Assembly (NCBI RefSeq): GCF_013112245.1
Contig: NZ_WVRN01000001.1
Span: 3,414,501-3,478,500, forward strand
Source: Ruegeria sp. HKCCD4315
Lineage (GTDB): Bacteria; Pseudomonadota; Alphaproteobacteria; Rhodobacterales; Rhodobacteraceae
Length of the DNA: 64,000 nucleotides
Direction of reading: 5' to 3'
A program made the translations under genes and the position numbers. The notes beneath the pieces are model-generated. The model saw only the letters and a program-made list of their open reading frames with translations. It had not been told where the DNA came from and searched no databases. Below, in pieces: positions 18,551-27,123 of the stretch (its first letter is position 1; each line of letters opens with the position of its first letter).

Positions 18551-18880
18551 ATGATCCACTGGGACAGAGTCAGGCAATTGCGGGACGAAGTTGGCCCGAA
18601 TGAATTTGACGAGGTGGTCGAGATTTTTCTGGAAGAGGTGCAAGAGGTCATTGCGCGCCTGCATCACGACACCAACCGGATCGAATTGGAACAAAACCTG
18701 CATTTTCTGAAGGGAAGTGCGCTCAGCCTTGGCTTCGATCAGTTCTCGAAACTCTGTCAGGACGGCGAACGGCAGGCTGCCGCAGGACAGGGAGCGGAGG
18801 TTGATCTGCCAGCTTTGTTAGCCGTTTTTGAAAGCTCGAAACTCAAATTCGTATCAGAGCTGTGCGAAAACCTGAGTTAG
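18551..18880 (+). CDS. Hpt domain phosphotransfer protein
   Basis: A 109-residue helical protein with the histidine phosphotransfer signature HFLKGSALSLGF; His51 is the expected phosphorylation site. It has no other domain, so it should shuttle phosphate between a hybrid kinase and a receiver. It is divergent from the receiver/PP2C gene at 17113-18387, which suggests they act in one phosphorelay; this partnership is inferred from position. Its stop overlaps the stop of ilvA on the other strand by four bases. Confidence 0.85.
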   Translation: MIHWDRVRQLRDEVGPNEFDEVVEIFLEEVQEVIARLHHDTNRIELEQNLHFLKGSALSLGFDQFSKLCQDGERQAAAGQGAEVDLPALLAVFESSKLKFVSELCENLS

Positions 18881-20103
18881 ATTACAAACTGCGCCAGTGT
18901 CTCATCTTCGGTGATGTCGGTATAGGTGAACCCGGCCTCGTCCAGATGCGCAAACAGACGCATGAAGTTTTCAGGTTTGCGGGTTTCAATCCCGATCAGA
19001 ACCGAGCCGAAATTGCGCGCTGATTTCTTCATGTATTCAAAGCGGGCGATGTCATCTTCGGGGCCAAGAATGCCCAGAAACTCTTTCAATGCCCCCGGGC
19101 GCTGCGGCAAGCGCAGGATGAAGTACTTTTTCACCCCGGAATAGCGCTGCGCGCGTTCTTTGACCTCGGGCAAACGTTCGAAATCGAAATTCCCGCCGGA
19201 CGTCACGCAGACTACGGTCTTGCCGCGCACAAAGCTTTGAACATCGCCCACTGCTTCAATCGCCAAAGCCCCAGCCGGTTCAAGCACGATGCCTTCGACA
19301 TTCAGCATCTCAATCATGGTGGCGCAGATACGGTCTTCGGACAGGACCAGCACATCCGACAGATGCCGCGACTTGAGCAGTTCGAACGGCTTCTCACCAA
19401 TTCGTCCGACCGCCGCGCCATCGACGAAGGTATCCACATGATCCAGCGCAACGGGATGCCCTGCCGCCAAGGCAGCACGCAGACACGCGCCTCCAGCGGG
19501 CTCGACAAACAAGCAATGACTGCGATCCCCGAACCACGTCGCCACGCCGGAGGACATTCCGCCACCACCAACCGGCAAAACGACATGATCCGGTACACCG
19601 CCCAGTTGCTCTTCGATCTCAACCGCCAATGAGGCCTGACCTTCGATTACATCCGCGTCGTCAAACGGTGACAGGAAATGCCCGCCCTGCTGTGTGCACC
19701 AAGCTTGGGCAGCAGCCAGCGTGTCATCAAAATAATCGCCGGTCAGGTGAATCTCGATATTGTCGCCGCCAAAGATTCGGGTCTTTTGGATTTTCTGCTG
19801 TGGCGTCGTGACCGGCATGAAGATCACGCCTTTGACCCCCAGATGCTTGCACATGAACGCCACGCCCTGCGCGTGATTACCCGCACTGGCACAAACGAAC
19901 AGATCCTGGCCCTGCTGCTTGCGCATCGCATTGAACGCGCCCCGGATCTTGTACGACCGCACCGGGCTGAGGTCTTCGCGTTTGAGCCAGATGTCCGCAC
20001 CATAACGGTCGGACAAATGGGCGTTCCGCTGCAACGGCGTTGCTGGAAACACAGAGCGCATCGCCTGTTCGGCGGCGCGGGCGCGGGTCATGAAATCAGT
20101 CAT
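18877..20103 (-). CDS. ilvA: Threonine dehydratase (ammonia-lyase), biosynthetic type
   Basis: A 408-residue PLP enzyme that converts threonine to 2-oxobutanoate, the first step to isoleucine. The PLP lysine is in SYKIRGAF (Lys52) and the phosphate-binding loop is PVGGGGMSSG. The C-terminal ~85 residues (KKYFILRLPQRPGALKEFL onward) form one ACT-like regulatory domain, so the protein is shorter than the two-ACT E. coli enzyme but normal for the single-ACT form. A catabolic role cannot be excluded, but the regulatory domain favours biosynthesis. Confidence 0.9.
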   Translation of the reverse strand: MTDFMTRARAAEQAMRSVFPATPLQRNAHLSDRYGADIWLKREDLSPVRSYKIRGAFNAMRKQQGQDLFVCASAGNHAQGVAFMCKHLGVKGVIFMPVTTPQQKIQKTRIFGGDNIEIHLTGDYFDDTLAAAQAWCTQQGGHFLSPFDDADVIEGQASLAVEIEEQLGGVPDHVVLPVGGGGMSSGVATWFGDRSHCLFVEPAGGACLRAALAAGHPVALDHVDTFVDGAAVGRIGEKPFELLKSRHLSDVLVLSEDRICATMIEMLNVEGIVLEPAGALAIEAVGDVQSFVRGKTVVCVTSGGNFDFERLPEVKERAQRYSGVKKYFILRLPQRPGALKEFLGILGPEDDIARFEYMKKSARNFGSVLIGIETRKPENFMRLFAHLDEAGFTYTDITEDETLAQFVI

Positions 20104-20161
20104 GACCGTTTCACTGCCGCATCACCGCGTTAAGGGCAAGGAATACATATGTGTACGCGGG

Positions 20162-20929
20162 TCAGGAGAGTTCGCGTTTTTCGATGAACACGCCGTACAT
20201 GGTTGTAAAAATGCTGACATTGATCATCGGAAGGATAAGCGTGCCGAAAAACACGGTCAGCAATATCCCCAGAACCGGAATGAAGGCCAGCAATGTAAAA
20301 ACAAGCTGAACAGCAAACTGAAACAGAAAGGCTACGATGAGCAGGACTAGAATCGCACCGGCAGTTCCTGCTGTGTTTTTCCAAGCTTCGCCAAGTGTTA
20401 TGGGGCTGCCAATAGCTGCTGCGGGCAAAATAATGGAAAGACGATACAAGCAAACGGCCAGAAACAGAAGATATGCAACAAGCAATAGAATTCCGAGAAC
20501 AGGCGAACTTTGAACGAAAGTGCCGAGAACCACGCCACCCGGAAGCCACGCGATTGCCATCAATAGTACAAGCAATATAGCGCGCCCGAAATATGCGAGA
20601 ATTCGGTCAGAACGGAATGTTGGCAATATACCGTTGGGATACTCTTCCAGCAGAATGAACCTGTGCCACGACACCGCAATCCAGAACATGGTTACAAAGA
20701 TCACCGCAATCAGCCCAAAAACCAAAAGCAGGATAGAGCCAGGCGACGTGCCGGGCGGCAATTCTCCCGTTTCTGCTTCAAACGCTTCCAGCGGAACGCC
20801 TGACACCATGAACAATGCGACAATCAACGCGGTGGCAATCAACGCAGGACCAAATGTGATCTGTAGCACCTGCTTGAGATTTCCAAAAACCATCCGCACC
20901 GAATGCACAAAAATCTGCCATCCCAACAT
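20162..20929 (-). CDS. Polytopic membrane protein of unknown function
   Basis: A 255-residue protein with about six hydrophobic segments (for example ITFGPALIATALIVALFMV, ILLLVFGLIAVIFVTMFWIAV and the C-terminal QLVFTLLAFIPVLGILLTVFF). A conserved-looking RFILLEEYP segment lies between the second and third helices. I recognise no enzyme or transporter motif. Similar unannotated multi-helix proteins occur widely in roseobacters. It stands alone between ilvA (58 bases away) and the divergent argG, and its DNA looks somewhat more AT-rich than its neighbours, which I judged only by eye. Confidence 0.7.
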   Translation of the reverse strand: MLGWQIFVHSVRMVFGNLKQVLQITFGPALIATALIVALFMVSGVPLEAFEAETGELPPGTSPGSILLLVFGLIAVIFVTMFWIAVSWHRFILLEEYPNGILPTFRSDRILAYFGRAILLVLLMAIAWLPGGVVLGTFVQSSPVLGILLLVAYLLFLAVCLYRLSIILPAAAIGSPITLGEAWKNTAGTAGAILVLLIVAFLFQFAVQLVFTLLAFIPVLGILLTVFFGTLILPMINVSIFTTMYGVFIEKRELS

Positions 20930-21070
20930 CCGAATACTGCCCCTTCAACCAAACATTGTTTTAATTGCGTATGTTTCACCTTAATTCCCGCTCTGCGTCA
21001 ATCCACACAGCTTGCCCCCGCGTTCAAAACCCGCTAGGGGCCAATCGTTCTACGCATAAAGGGAAGTCAG

Positions 21071-22297
21071 ATGTCCGCGCCCAAGAAAGTTGTTCTGGCC
21101 TATTCCGGTGGCCTTGATACCTCGATCATTCTGAAATGGCTGCAGACCGAGTATGGGTGTGAGGTCGTGACCTTCACCGCCGATCTGGGTCAGGGAGAAG
21201 AGCTAGAGCCCGCACGCCAGAAGGCCGAGCTGCTGGGGATCAAGCCCGAGAACATCTATATCGAGGACATCCGCGAAGAATTTGTACGCGACTTCGTGTT
21301 CCCAATGTTCCGCGCCAACGCGCAGTATGAAGGGCTGTATCTGCTGGGTACGTCCATCGCGCGCCCGCTGATCTCGAAACGTCTGGTTGAGATCGCCGAA
21401 GCCACCGGCGCCGATGCCGTGGCCCACGGCGCGACCGGCAAGGGCAACGATCAGGTGCGGTTCGAACTGGCAGCATACGCGCTGAACCCCGAAATCAAGG
21501 TCATTGCCCCCTGGCGTGAATGGGACTTGACCAGCCGCACCAAGCTGCTGGAGTTCGCCGAACAAAACCAGATCCCGATTGCCAAGGACAAGCGCGGCGA
21601 GGCGCCCTTCTCGGTCGATGCGAACCTGCTGCACACCTCGTCCGAGGGTAAGGTTCTGGAAGACCCTGCCGATATGGCACCCGACTATGTCTATCAGCGC
21701 ACCGTCCACCCCGAGGATGCGCCAAACGAGCCCGAGTTCATCGAGATCGGCTTTGAAAAAGGCGACGCGGTCAGCATCAATGGCGAGGCGATGAGCCCGG
21801 CCACCATCCTGACCAAGCTGAACGAATATGGCGGCAAGCACGGCATTGGCCGTCTGGATCTGGTCGAAGGCCGCTTCGTGGGCATGAAGTCGCGCGGCAT
21901 CTATGAAACACCGGGCGGCACCATCCTGCTGGAAGCGCATCGCGGGATCGAATCCATCACCATGGACCGCGGCGCGATGCACCTGAAAGACCAGCTGATG
22001 CCGCAATATGCCGAGCTGATCTATAACGGCTTCTGGTATTCGCCCGAGCGTGAGATGCTGCAAGCCGCCATCGACAAATCGCAAGAGCACGTCACCGGCA
22101 CCGTTCGTGTGAAGCTGTACAAGGGTCTGGCCTCGACCGTAGGACGCTGGTCGGATCACTCGCTGTATTCCGAGGCGCATGTGACATTTGAGGAAGACGC
22201 TGGTGCATACGATCAGACAGACGCAGCCGGTTTCATCCAGCTGAACGCCCTGCGCCTGAAACTGCTGGCCGCACGCGACAAGCGTTTGTCCAAGTGA
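21071..22297 (+). CDS. argG: Argininosuccinate synthase
   Basis: A 408-residue ATP-dependent ligase joining citrulline and aspartate in arginine synthesis. The N-terminal PP-loop [16 protein letters not shown] (8-23), [15 protein letters not shown] and the [18 protein letters not shown] block are hallmarks of the family, and the length is normal. The ribosome site GGGAAG lies about eight bases before the ATG. Its stop codon overlaps the GTG start of the DUF1810 gene (GTGA). Confidence 0.95.
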   Translation: MSAPKKVVLAYSGGLDTSIILKWLQTEYGCEVVTFTADLGQGEELEPARQKAELLGIKPENIYIEDIREEFVRDFVFPMFRANAQYEGLYLLGTSIARPLISKRLVEIAEATGADAVAHGATGKGNDQVRFELAAYALNPEIKVIAPWREWDLTSRTKLLEFAEQNQIPIAKDKRGEAPFSVDANLLHTSSEGKVLEDPADMAPDYVYQRTVHPEDAPNEPEFIEIGFEKGDAVSINGEAMSPATILTKLNEYGGKHGIGRLDLVEGRFVGMKSRGIYETPGGTILLEAHRGIESITMDRGAMHLKDQLMPQYAELIYNGFWYSPEREMLQAAIDKSQEHVTGTVRVKLYKGLASTVGRWSDHSLYSEAHVTFEEDAGAYDQTDAAGFIQLNALRLKLLAARDKRLSK

Positions 22298-22734
22298 TCG
22301 ACGACGACGATACCGACGACGAACTCGATATGTTCATCGAGGCGCAGGACACGGTTTGGGCCGATGTCCTGCGTGAATTGGAACAGGGGCAGAAAACCAG
22401 CCACTGGATGTGGTTTGTGTTTCCGCAACTGGCCGAGCTGGGCCAATCCCATATGGCGCAGCTTTACGGCATCGAAGATCTGGACGAAGCAACGAGCTAT
22501 CTGGCCCACCCCGAACTGCGCCGTCGGCTGACAGAAGCGGCGTCGCTGATGCTGTTGCACAAAGGGCGAGATGCGGCTGACGTCCTGGGTGGGGTTGATG
22601 CAAAGAAGTTGCGATCTTCGATGACGCTGTTTTCTTCTGTCGCGGATGCTCCGGTCGAATTTCAGGCCGTTCTCGACGCCTTTTACGATGGTCAAGCCTG
22701 TGATCGGACAACCCAGATACTTGGTGCGTCATAA
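22294..22734 (+). CDS. DUF1810 family protein
   Basis: A 146-residue protein of the DUF1810 family, recognised from [19 protein letters not shown], the [10 protein letters not shown] motif, [14 protein letters not shown] and the SSMTLFSSV stretch. The molecular function of this family is not established. Translation begins at GTG 22294 inside the argG stop region, so it is probably expressed with argG. The N-terminus is unusually acidic ([12 protein letters not shown]), encoded by a GAC-rich repeat. Confidence 0.82.
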   Translation: MIDDDDTDDELDMFIEAQDTVWADVLRELEQGQKTSHWMWFVFPQLAELGQSHMAQLYGIEDLDEATSYLAHPELRRRLTEAASLMLLHKGRDAADVLGGVDAKKLRSSMTLFSSVADAPVEFQAVLDAFYDGQACDRTTQILGAS

Positions 22735-22749
22735 AGCCAAGCTCCCGTT

Positions 22750-22783
22750 GGGTCAGCCTTGCCTGCGCGCCGTCTGACCCTTT
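22750..22783 (+). terminator. Possible hairpin terminator after the argG unit
   Basis: GGGTCAG (22750-22756) pairs with CTGACCC (22774-22780) and is followed by TTT. The loop is 17 bases and the T tract is short, so this is a weak candidate. Confidence 0.3.
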
Positions 22784-22813
22784 ACGCATTCGGAAACTGC
22801 GAAAGGAACCCGG

Positions 22814-23095
22814 ATGCTTCAAGACATCGCTGATGGAATTCAAAAGAGCCTGAACGGCAAAACCTTTGATGGCTCGTTGAAATTCGACTGTGGCGCAGAC
22901 GGGGTGATTGTTCTGGCCGACAATCAGGCCACGACGCAGGATCAGGACACGGATTGCACCATCCGTATCTCACAAGACAACCTGACCAAGCTGCTGACCG
23001 GGAAACTGAACCCGATGACGGGTGTCGCTATGGGCAAGCTCAAGATCTCGGGCAATATGGGCGTCGCGATGAAGCTGGGTCAGCTGTTGGGCTAA
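22814..23095 (+). CDS. SCP2 sterol-binding domain protein
   Basis: A 93-residue protein covering little more than one SCP2-like fold. The features are LKFDCGADGVIVL, the TIRISQDNLTKLLTGKLNPMTGVAMGKLKISGNMGVAMKL pattern and the final hydrophobic turn. Members bind lipophilic ligands such as fatty acyl groups; the partner here is unknown. A good ribosome site (GAAAGGAA) precedes the ATG. The gene ends two bases before the stop of the opposing catabolic operon and is probably unrelated to it. Confidence 0.85.
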   Translation: MLQDIADGIQKSLNGKTFDGSLKFDCGADGVIVLADNQATTQDQDTDCTIRISQDNLTKLLTGKLNPMTGVAMGKLKISGNMGVAMKLGQLLG

Positions 23096-23097
23096 GT

Positions 23098-24024
23098 TCA
23101 GCGCAAATCTGCAATAGATTTCTGCATCGCCAGGATCAAAGCGTCCCGTTGCCCGGACAGCTCGGCTTGGGTTTTCCCTGCGGCCTCATCTTTCACACCA
23201 TCAGCAAGTTGCTGAGCGACTTCATCTGTTAAATAGACCTGACCCAGATCGTCCCACCAGCCGTTGAACGTATCGGTAAAGTGGTCGCAGAACGCCTTCA
23301 ACCCACCTTCCCCCGCGCCGAGATTGAATAACATGGTCGGCCCCATCGCCGCCCACCTGACACCCGGTCCGGCCCAGACGGCCTTGTCCACGTCCTCAAC
23401 TGATGCAACCCCCGAAACAACAAGGTGGATTGCTTCACGCCACAACGCGGCTTGCAGCCGGTTGGCAACATGGCCGGGCACCTCTTTGTTGACCCGGATC
23501 GTGGTCTTGCCCACGCTTTCATAAAACGCCTGCGCCACGTCAACGACGCCATCGGCGGTTTTTTCATTCCCCATCACCTCAACCAGCGGTATCAGGTGCG
23601 GTGGATTGAAGGGATGCCCTAACACAAAATGCGACGGGTCAGACCAGCCGGGCTGCATTTGCCCCAGAGTTAGACCCGATGCAGAGCTGGCGACGATCGC
23701 GCCCGTGGACAAAGCTGGCTCAATCTCGGCAAAGGTTGCATGTTTGATCTGCAAACGCTCAGGCACGTTTTCCTGAACAAATCCCGCATCAGCCACTGCG
23801 GCAGCAGCGCTTGAATGAAACGTGATGGCGTCCGGGTTTCCGTTGCCCGTCAGACCTAAGGCATCCAGTGTCGGCCATGCATTTTCTACATACTGGCGTA
23901 CTTTCTTTTCGACGTCCGGGTCAGGATCAAAAAGGGCAACAGAACGCCCGGATGCAAGAAAAAGCGCCGCCCAACTGGCACCAATGACGCCTCCGCCCAA
24001 GCAGGCCGTGTGTTGTATTTCCAT
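23098..24024 (-). CDS. 3-hydroxyacyl-CoA/L-carnitine dehydrogenase family oxidoreductase
   Basis: A 308-residue NAD-dependent enzyme of the family that includes L-carnitine 3-dehydrogenase and lambda-crystallin. The Rossmann glycines are GGGVIGASW (10-18), with VALFDPDPD as the second strand and an acidic NAD-ribose ligand. GHPFNPPHLIPLVEVMG and the NRLQAALWREA helix belong to the 3HCDH domain. As last gene of the catabolic operon and partner of a BKACE enzyme, it should oxidise a beta-hydroxy acid, possibly L-carnitine, to the beta-keto acid. The substrate is inferred from the neighbours, not from residues. Its start overlaps the previous stop by one base. Confidence 0.8.
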   Translation of the reverse strand: MEIQHTACLGGGVIGASWAALFLASGRSVALFDPDPDVEKKVRQYVENAWPTLDALGLTGNGNPDAITFHSSAAAAVADAGFVQENVPERLQIKHATFAEIEPALSTGAIVASSASGLTLGQMQPGWSDPSHFVLGHPFNPPHLIPLVEVMGNEKTADGVVDVAQAFYESVGKTTIRVNKEVPGHVANRLQAALWREAIHLVVSGVASVEDVDKAVWAGPGVRWAAMGPTMLFNLGAGEGGLKAFCDHFTDTFNGWWDDLGQVYLTDEVAQQLADGVKDEAAGKTQAELSGQRDALILAMQKSIADLR

Positions 24025-24764
24025 CAGAACAATCCCGGGTTCAAAGGTGAAGCTGCCGTCATGCCGCCATCCACGGTGAAAAGCTGACCTGTCGCAAAGC
24101 TTGCCTCATCCGAAGCCAGCCAGACCGCCATACTCGCGATATCCTCGGGCTTGCCAAAGCGGCGCGCCGCATGGCGGGCGATTGCATCCCTTCGCGCGGC
24201 GTCGGGGTCGTTAGCCAGCTCGAACCCGGCGTCCAGCATTCCTGTTTCAATCCATCCGGGGCAAATTGCGTTGCAGCGGATCTTTGGCCCGTGATCGACC
24301 GCAATAGAACGGGTCAAGCCATGCACAAATGCCTTGGACGCGTTGTAAAGCGCCATGGACGGATCGGCGATATTCCCTGAAATAGAGCCTATATTAATGA
24401 TCGCAGCGCCCTCATCCATCCGAGGTATGTAAGCCCGGCACATATTGAAGACGCCCTTGCAATTGGTGCCTATCACAGCGTCCCAATCCGCATCCGAGCT
24501 GTCTGGAACAGTCTTTTCAACCTGCACACCAGCATTATTCACCAGAATGTCGGTGCCATCTGTGGCTTCGGCCAACGCTTCGACGGCGTCCGTGTCCGTG
24601 ACATCCAGCGGATACCAGATGATGTCGTCAGCCAGCCCATCGGGCCGCGCCCCGCGCCCGCATGTCGTCACTGTTGCGCCTTCACGGCGAAAGGCCTCGA
24701 CTATTCCGCGACCAATGCCTTGCCGCCCACCTGTCACCAGCGCTCTTTTCCCAGCCAACCGCAT
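24024..24764 (-). CDS. Short-chain dehydrogenase/reductase (operon gene 6)
   Basis: A 246-residue classical SDR. The cofactor motif is TGGRQGIGRG (11-20), the structural motif VNNAGV (75-80), the catalytic Ser127 with Tyr140 and Lys144 (YNASK), and PGWIETGM completes the fold. It should oxidise a hydroxyl or reduce a carbonyl in the pathway encoded by this operon. It overlaps both neighbours by one base, which makes cotranslation likely. A second SDR is encoded three genes upstream; the two are clearly related but not near-identical, suggesting two separate redox steps. Confidence 0.85.
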   Translation of the reverse strand: MRLAGKRALVTGGRQGIGRGIVEAFRREGATVTTCGRGARPDGLADDIIWYPLDVTDTDAVEALAEATDGTDILVNNAGVQVEKTVPDSSDADWDAVIGTNCKGVFNMCRAYIPRMDEGAAIINIGSISGNIADPSMALYNASKAFVHGLTRSIAVDHGPKIRCNAICPGWIETGMLDAGFELANDPDAARRDAIARHAARRFGKPEDIASMAVWLASDEASFATGQLFTVDGGMTAASPLNPGLF

Positions 24765-26197
24765 CAGTGTGCCACCATCACATGGCGCACGGACGTATAA
24801 GCATCCAGCGCATAAACCGACATGTCACAACCCGTGCCAGACCCTTTCATCGCAGCCCAGGGCATTTCCGCCGCTGGCATTCCGTGCGTATTCACCCAGG
24901 TCATGCCGTACCGCAGCTGCGCCGTCATTTTCATCGCGGTCGAGACATCTTTGGTCCAGACAGACGACGCCAACCCGTACCGCCCCGCGTTTGCAATCCG
25001 AAAGGCTTCGTCCGCCTCGGTAAATCGCGACAGAGTCACGACCGGGCCGAACACCTCGCTACACGCGATCTCAGCGTTATTATCCACATTTGCGACGACG
25101 GTCGGCTGATAGAAGAACCCTTCCCCTTCACCAACCTTGCCACCTACGGCGATTTCAGCGCTGCTGCGGGCGCGGTCGACAAATCCCGCAACCCGGTCCC
25201 GTTGGGCTGTTGATACGATAGGCCCCATTTCTGTGCCTTCGGCCTTTGGCGCACCGATCCTGATCTGACCAACCTGATCAGCGACGGCAGCAACCACTTT
25301 GTCGTATACATCATCCTGCACCATCACCCGACAGGGCTGCGCACAATCCTGACCTGCGTTGAAGAACGAACCGTATCGGATCGTCTCGGCCACGGCGTCG
25401 ATATCAGCATCATTGAACACGATGACCGGTGCCTTGCCCCCAAGTTCCAGATGTACATGGCGGATCTGGTTGGATGCTGCCCGCATCGCGGCCATTCCGG
25501 TCGCAGGTGAGCCGGTGATTGAGATCCCTTCAATCCGAGGGTCATTGATCAGGCTGTCACCAACCGACATGCCCCGACCATGGACTACGTTCAACACACC
25601 TTTGGGCAATACATCTGCCAGCAACTCTGCCAGCCGCAGCGTGGCCAGCGGCGTGATTTCGGATGGTTTCATAACAATGGTGCAGCCCGCCGCCAGGGGG
25701 GCAGCGATCTTCCATGCCGCCATCATAAGCGGATAGTTCCATGGCGCGATGGAAGCCACTGGGCCAATCGGATCCTTGCGGATCATTGACGTGTGGCCCG
25801 TCGCGTATTCTCCGGCCACCGACCCGCTTATCGTGCGCGCGGCACCGGCCATGAAACGGAAAGTGTCGATGGTCAGAGGCATCTCTTCATCGCGGGCCAT
25901 CGGCCATGGCTTGCCAACATCAAGCGTCTCTAACTCGGCCAATTCATCGATGTTTTCTTCCATTACATCCGCAATCGCGTGCAGATATCCCGACCGTTCG
26001 GAAGGCGAAACAAGCCGATAGGCGTCAAAGGCTTCATGGGCAGCACGCGTTGCAGCTTCGATCTGCTCAGGCGTCGCTTCGGGCACATGGGCCACGGTTT
26101 CACCGGTAGATGGATCCAGAACGGGCAGAGCATCGCCCTGACCTTCTACCATCTGTCCGTCAATCAGCATCTTTGTCTGCATGTCGTCCCCCGTCAA
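24764..26197 (-). CDS. Aldehyde dehydrogenase, gamma-aminobutyraldehyde dehydrogenase (PatD)-like
   Basis: A 477-residue NAD(P)-dependent aldehyde dehydrogenase with general base Glu251 (LELGGKAP) and nucleophile Cys285 (NAGQDCAQPC). The C-terminus (YGLASSVWTKDVS, WVNTHGMP and YTSVRHVMV) closely resembles E. coli PatD as I recall it, so the natural substrate may be an omega-amino or trimethylamino aldehyde, for example 4-trimethylaminobutyraldehyde or betaine aldehyde. The ATG at 26197 overlaps the BKACE stop by four bases; ATG 26182, with GGGGGA just upstream, is an alternative start. Confidence 0.85.
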   Translation of the reverse strand: MTGDDMQTKMLIDGQMVEGQGDALPVLDPSTGETVAHVPEATPEQIEAATRAAHEAFDAYRLVSPSERSGYLHAIADVMEENIDELAELETLDVGKPWPMARDEEMPLTIDTFRFMAGAARTISGSVAGEYATGHTSMIRKDPIGPVASIAPWNYPLMMAAWKIAAPLAAGCTIVMKPSEITPLATLRLAELLADVLPKGVLNVVHGRGMSVGDSLINDPRIEGISITGSPATGMAAMRAASNQIRHVHLELGGKAPVIVFNDADIDAVAETIRYGSFFNAGQDCAQPCRVMVQDDVYDKVVAAVADQVGQIRIGAPKAEGTEMGPIVSTAQRDRVAGFVDRARSSAEIAVGGKVGEGEGFFYQPTVVANVDNNAEIACSEVFGPVVTLSRFTEADEAFRIANAGRYGLASSVWTKDVSTAMKMTAQLRYGMTWVNTHGMPAAEMPWAAMKGSGTGCDMSVYALDAYTSVRHVMVAH

Positions 26198-27123
26198 AAA
26201 GCTGTCTGGTCGTTGCCCTTCAGACCCAGCCGTTGGCGGGCCTCGTCCGGTGTAGCGACTGTCAGGCCAAGATTTTCGATGATTGAGCGAATCTTGCGGA
26301 CCTGATCAGCGTTGGACTTCGCTTTTTCGCCGGGCCCGATGTAAAGGCTGTCTTCCAGCCCAACCCGTACATTGCCACCAAGGATCGCAGCCTGTGTCGT
26401 GAAGGCCATCTGGTGGCGACCTGCGGCCAGCACCGACCATTCATAGCTGTTTCCAAACAACTTTTCGGCAATTGTGTGCATGTGCATCAGGTTGTCGGGA
26501 TCAGCCCCCACGCCACCCAGAATGCCAAACACCATCTGGATGAAAAACGGCGGTTTCACCCAGCCTTGATCTACCACCCAAGCCAGGTTGTAGAGGTGCC
26601 CCAGATCGTAGCATTCAAACTCGAACTTCGTGCCGTGACCTTCACCCAGTTCCTTCATCGCATATTCGATATCGGCAAACGTGTTGCGGAAAATGAAGTC
26701 GCGGGTCATGTCCAGAAACTCAGGTTCCCAGTCATGTTTCCAGCCTGAATATTTCTGCATCATAGGGAAGATGCCGAAGTTCATCGAGCCCATGTTCATG
26801 CTGGCCATTTCGGGGCTGGCCCGTAGTGCCGCACGCAGGCGTTCTTCGCGGGTCATGCCCAACCCTCCACCGGTTGAGACATTCATCACAGCACCGGTTG
26901 CTTGTTTGATGCGAGGCAGGAACTGCATAAAAAGGTCAGGGTCCGGATCTGGTCGACCGTTTTCCGGATTGCGGGCATGAAGATGGATGATCGAAGCCCC
27001 GGCCTCGACGGCACCAATACTGGCCTCGGTGATTTCGTTTGGCGTGATGGGCAAGTGTTCTGACATGGTCGGCGTATGAATCCCACCAGTTGGAGCACAT
27101 GTAATGATAACCGGTTTGCTCAT
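26194..27123 (-). CDS. BKACE family (DUF849) beta-keto acid cleavage enzyme
   Basis: About 309 residues from MSKPVIITC. BKACE enzymes condense a beta-keto acid with acetyl-CoA and release acetoacetate and a new acyl-CoA; some act on dehydrocarnitine, others on 3-keto-5-aminohexanoate. Visible motifs are CAPTGGIHTPTMS (9-21), the zinc-binding HLHAR (47-51), NVSTGGG and NVRVGLEDSLYIG. The ATG at 27123 overlaps the upstream SDR stop (CTATGA); the open frame extends further upstream but only as a shadow of that SDR. Pairing with a carnitine-dehydrogenase-like gene in one operon favours a dehydrocarnitine-type substrate. Confidence 0.88.
   Translation of the reverse strand: MSKPVIITCAPTGGIHTPTMSEHLPITPNEITEASIGAVEAGASIIHLHARNPENGRPDPDPDLFMQFLPRIKQATGAVMNVSTGGGLGMTREERLRAALRASPEMASMNMGSMNFGIFPMMQKYSGWKHDWEPEFLDMTRDFIFRNTFADIEYAMKELGEGHGTKFEFECYDLGHLYNLAWVVDQGWVKPPFFIQMVFGILGGVGADPDNLMHMHTIAEKLFGNSYEWSVLAAGRHQMAFTTQAAILGGNVRVGLEDSLYIGPGEKAKSNADQVRKIRSIIENLGLTVATPDEARQRLGLKGNDQTAF

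Noticed and set aside
21203..22180. Long open frame (325 codons) on the strand opposite argG
   Set aside because: It is a mirror of the highly codon-biased argG gene, has no family motifs or ribosome site, and argG is unmistakable.
22297..22332. GAC-rich repeat at the start of the DUF1810 gene
   Set aside because: It is short coding low-complexity sequence giving an acidic N-terminus, not a structured repeat array.
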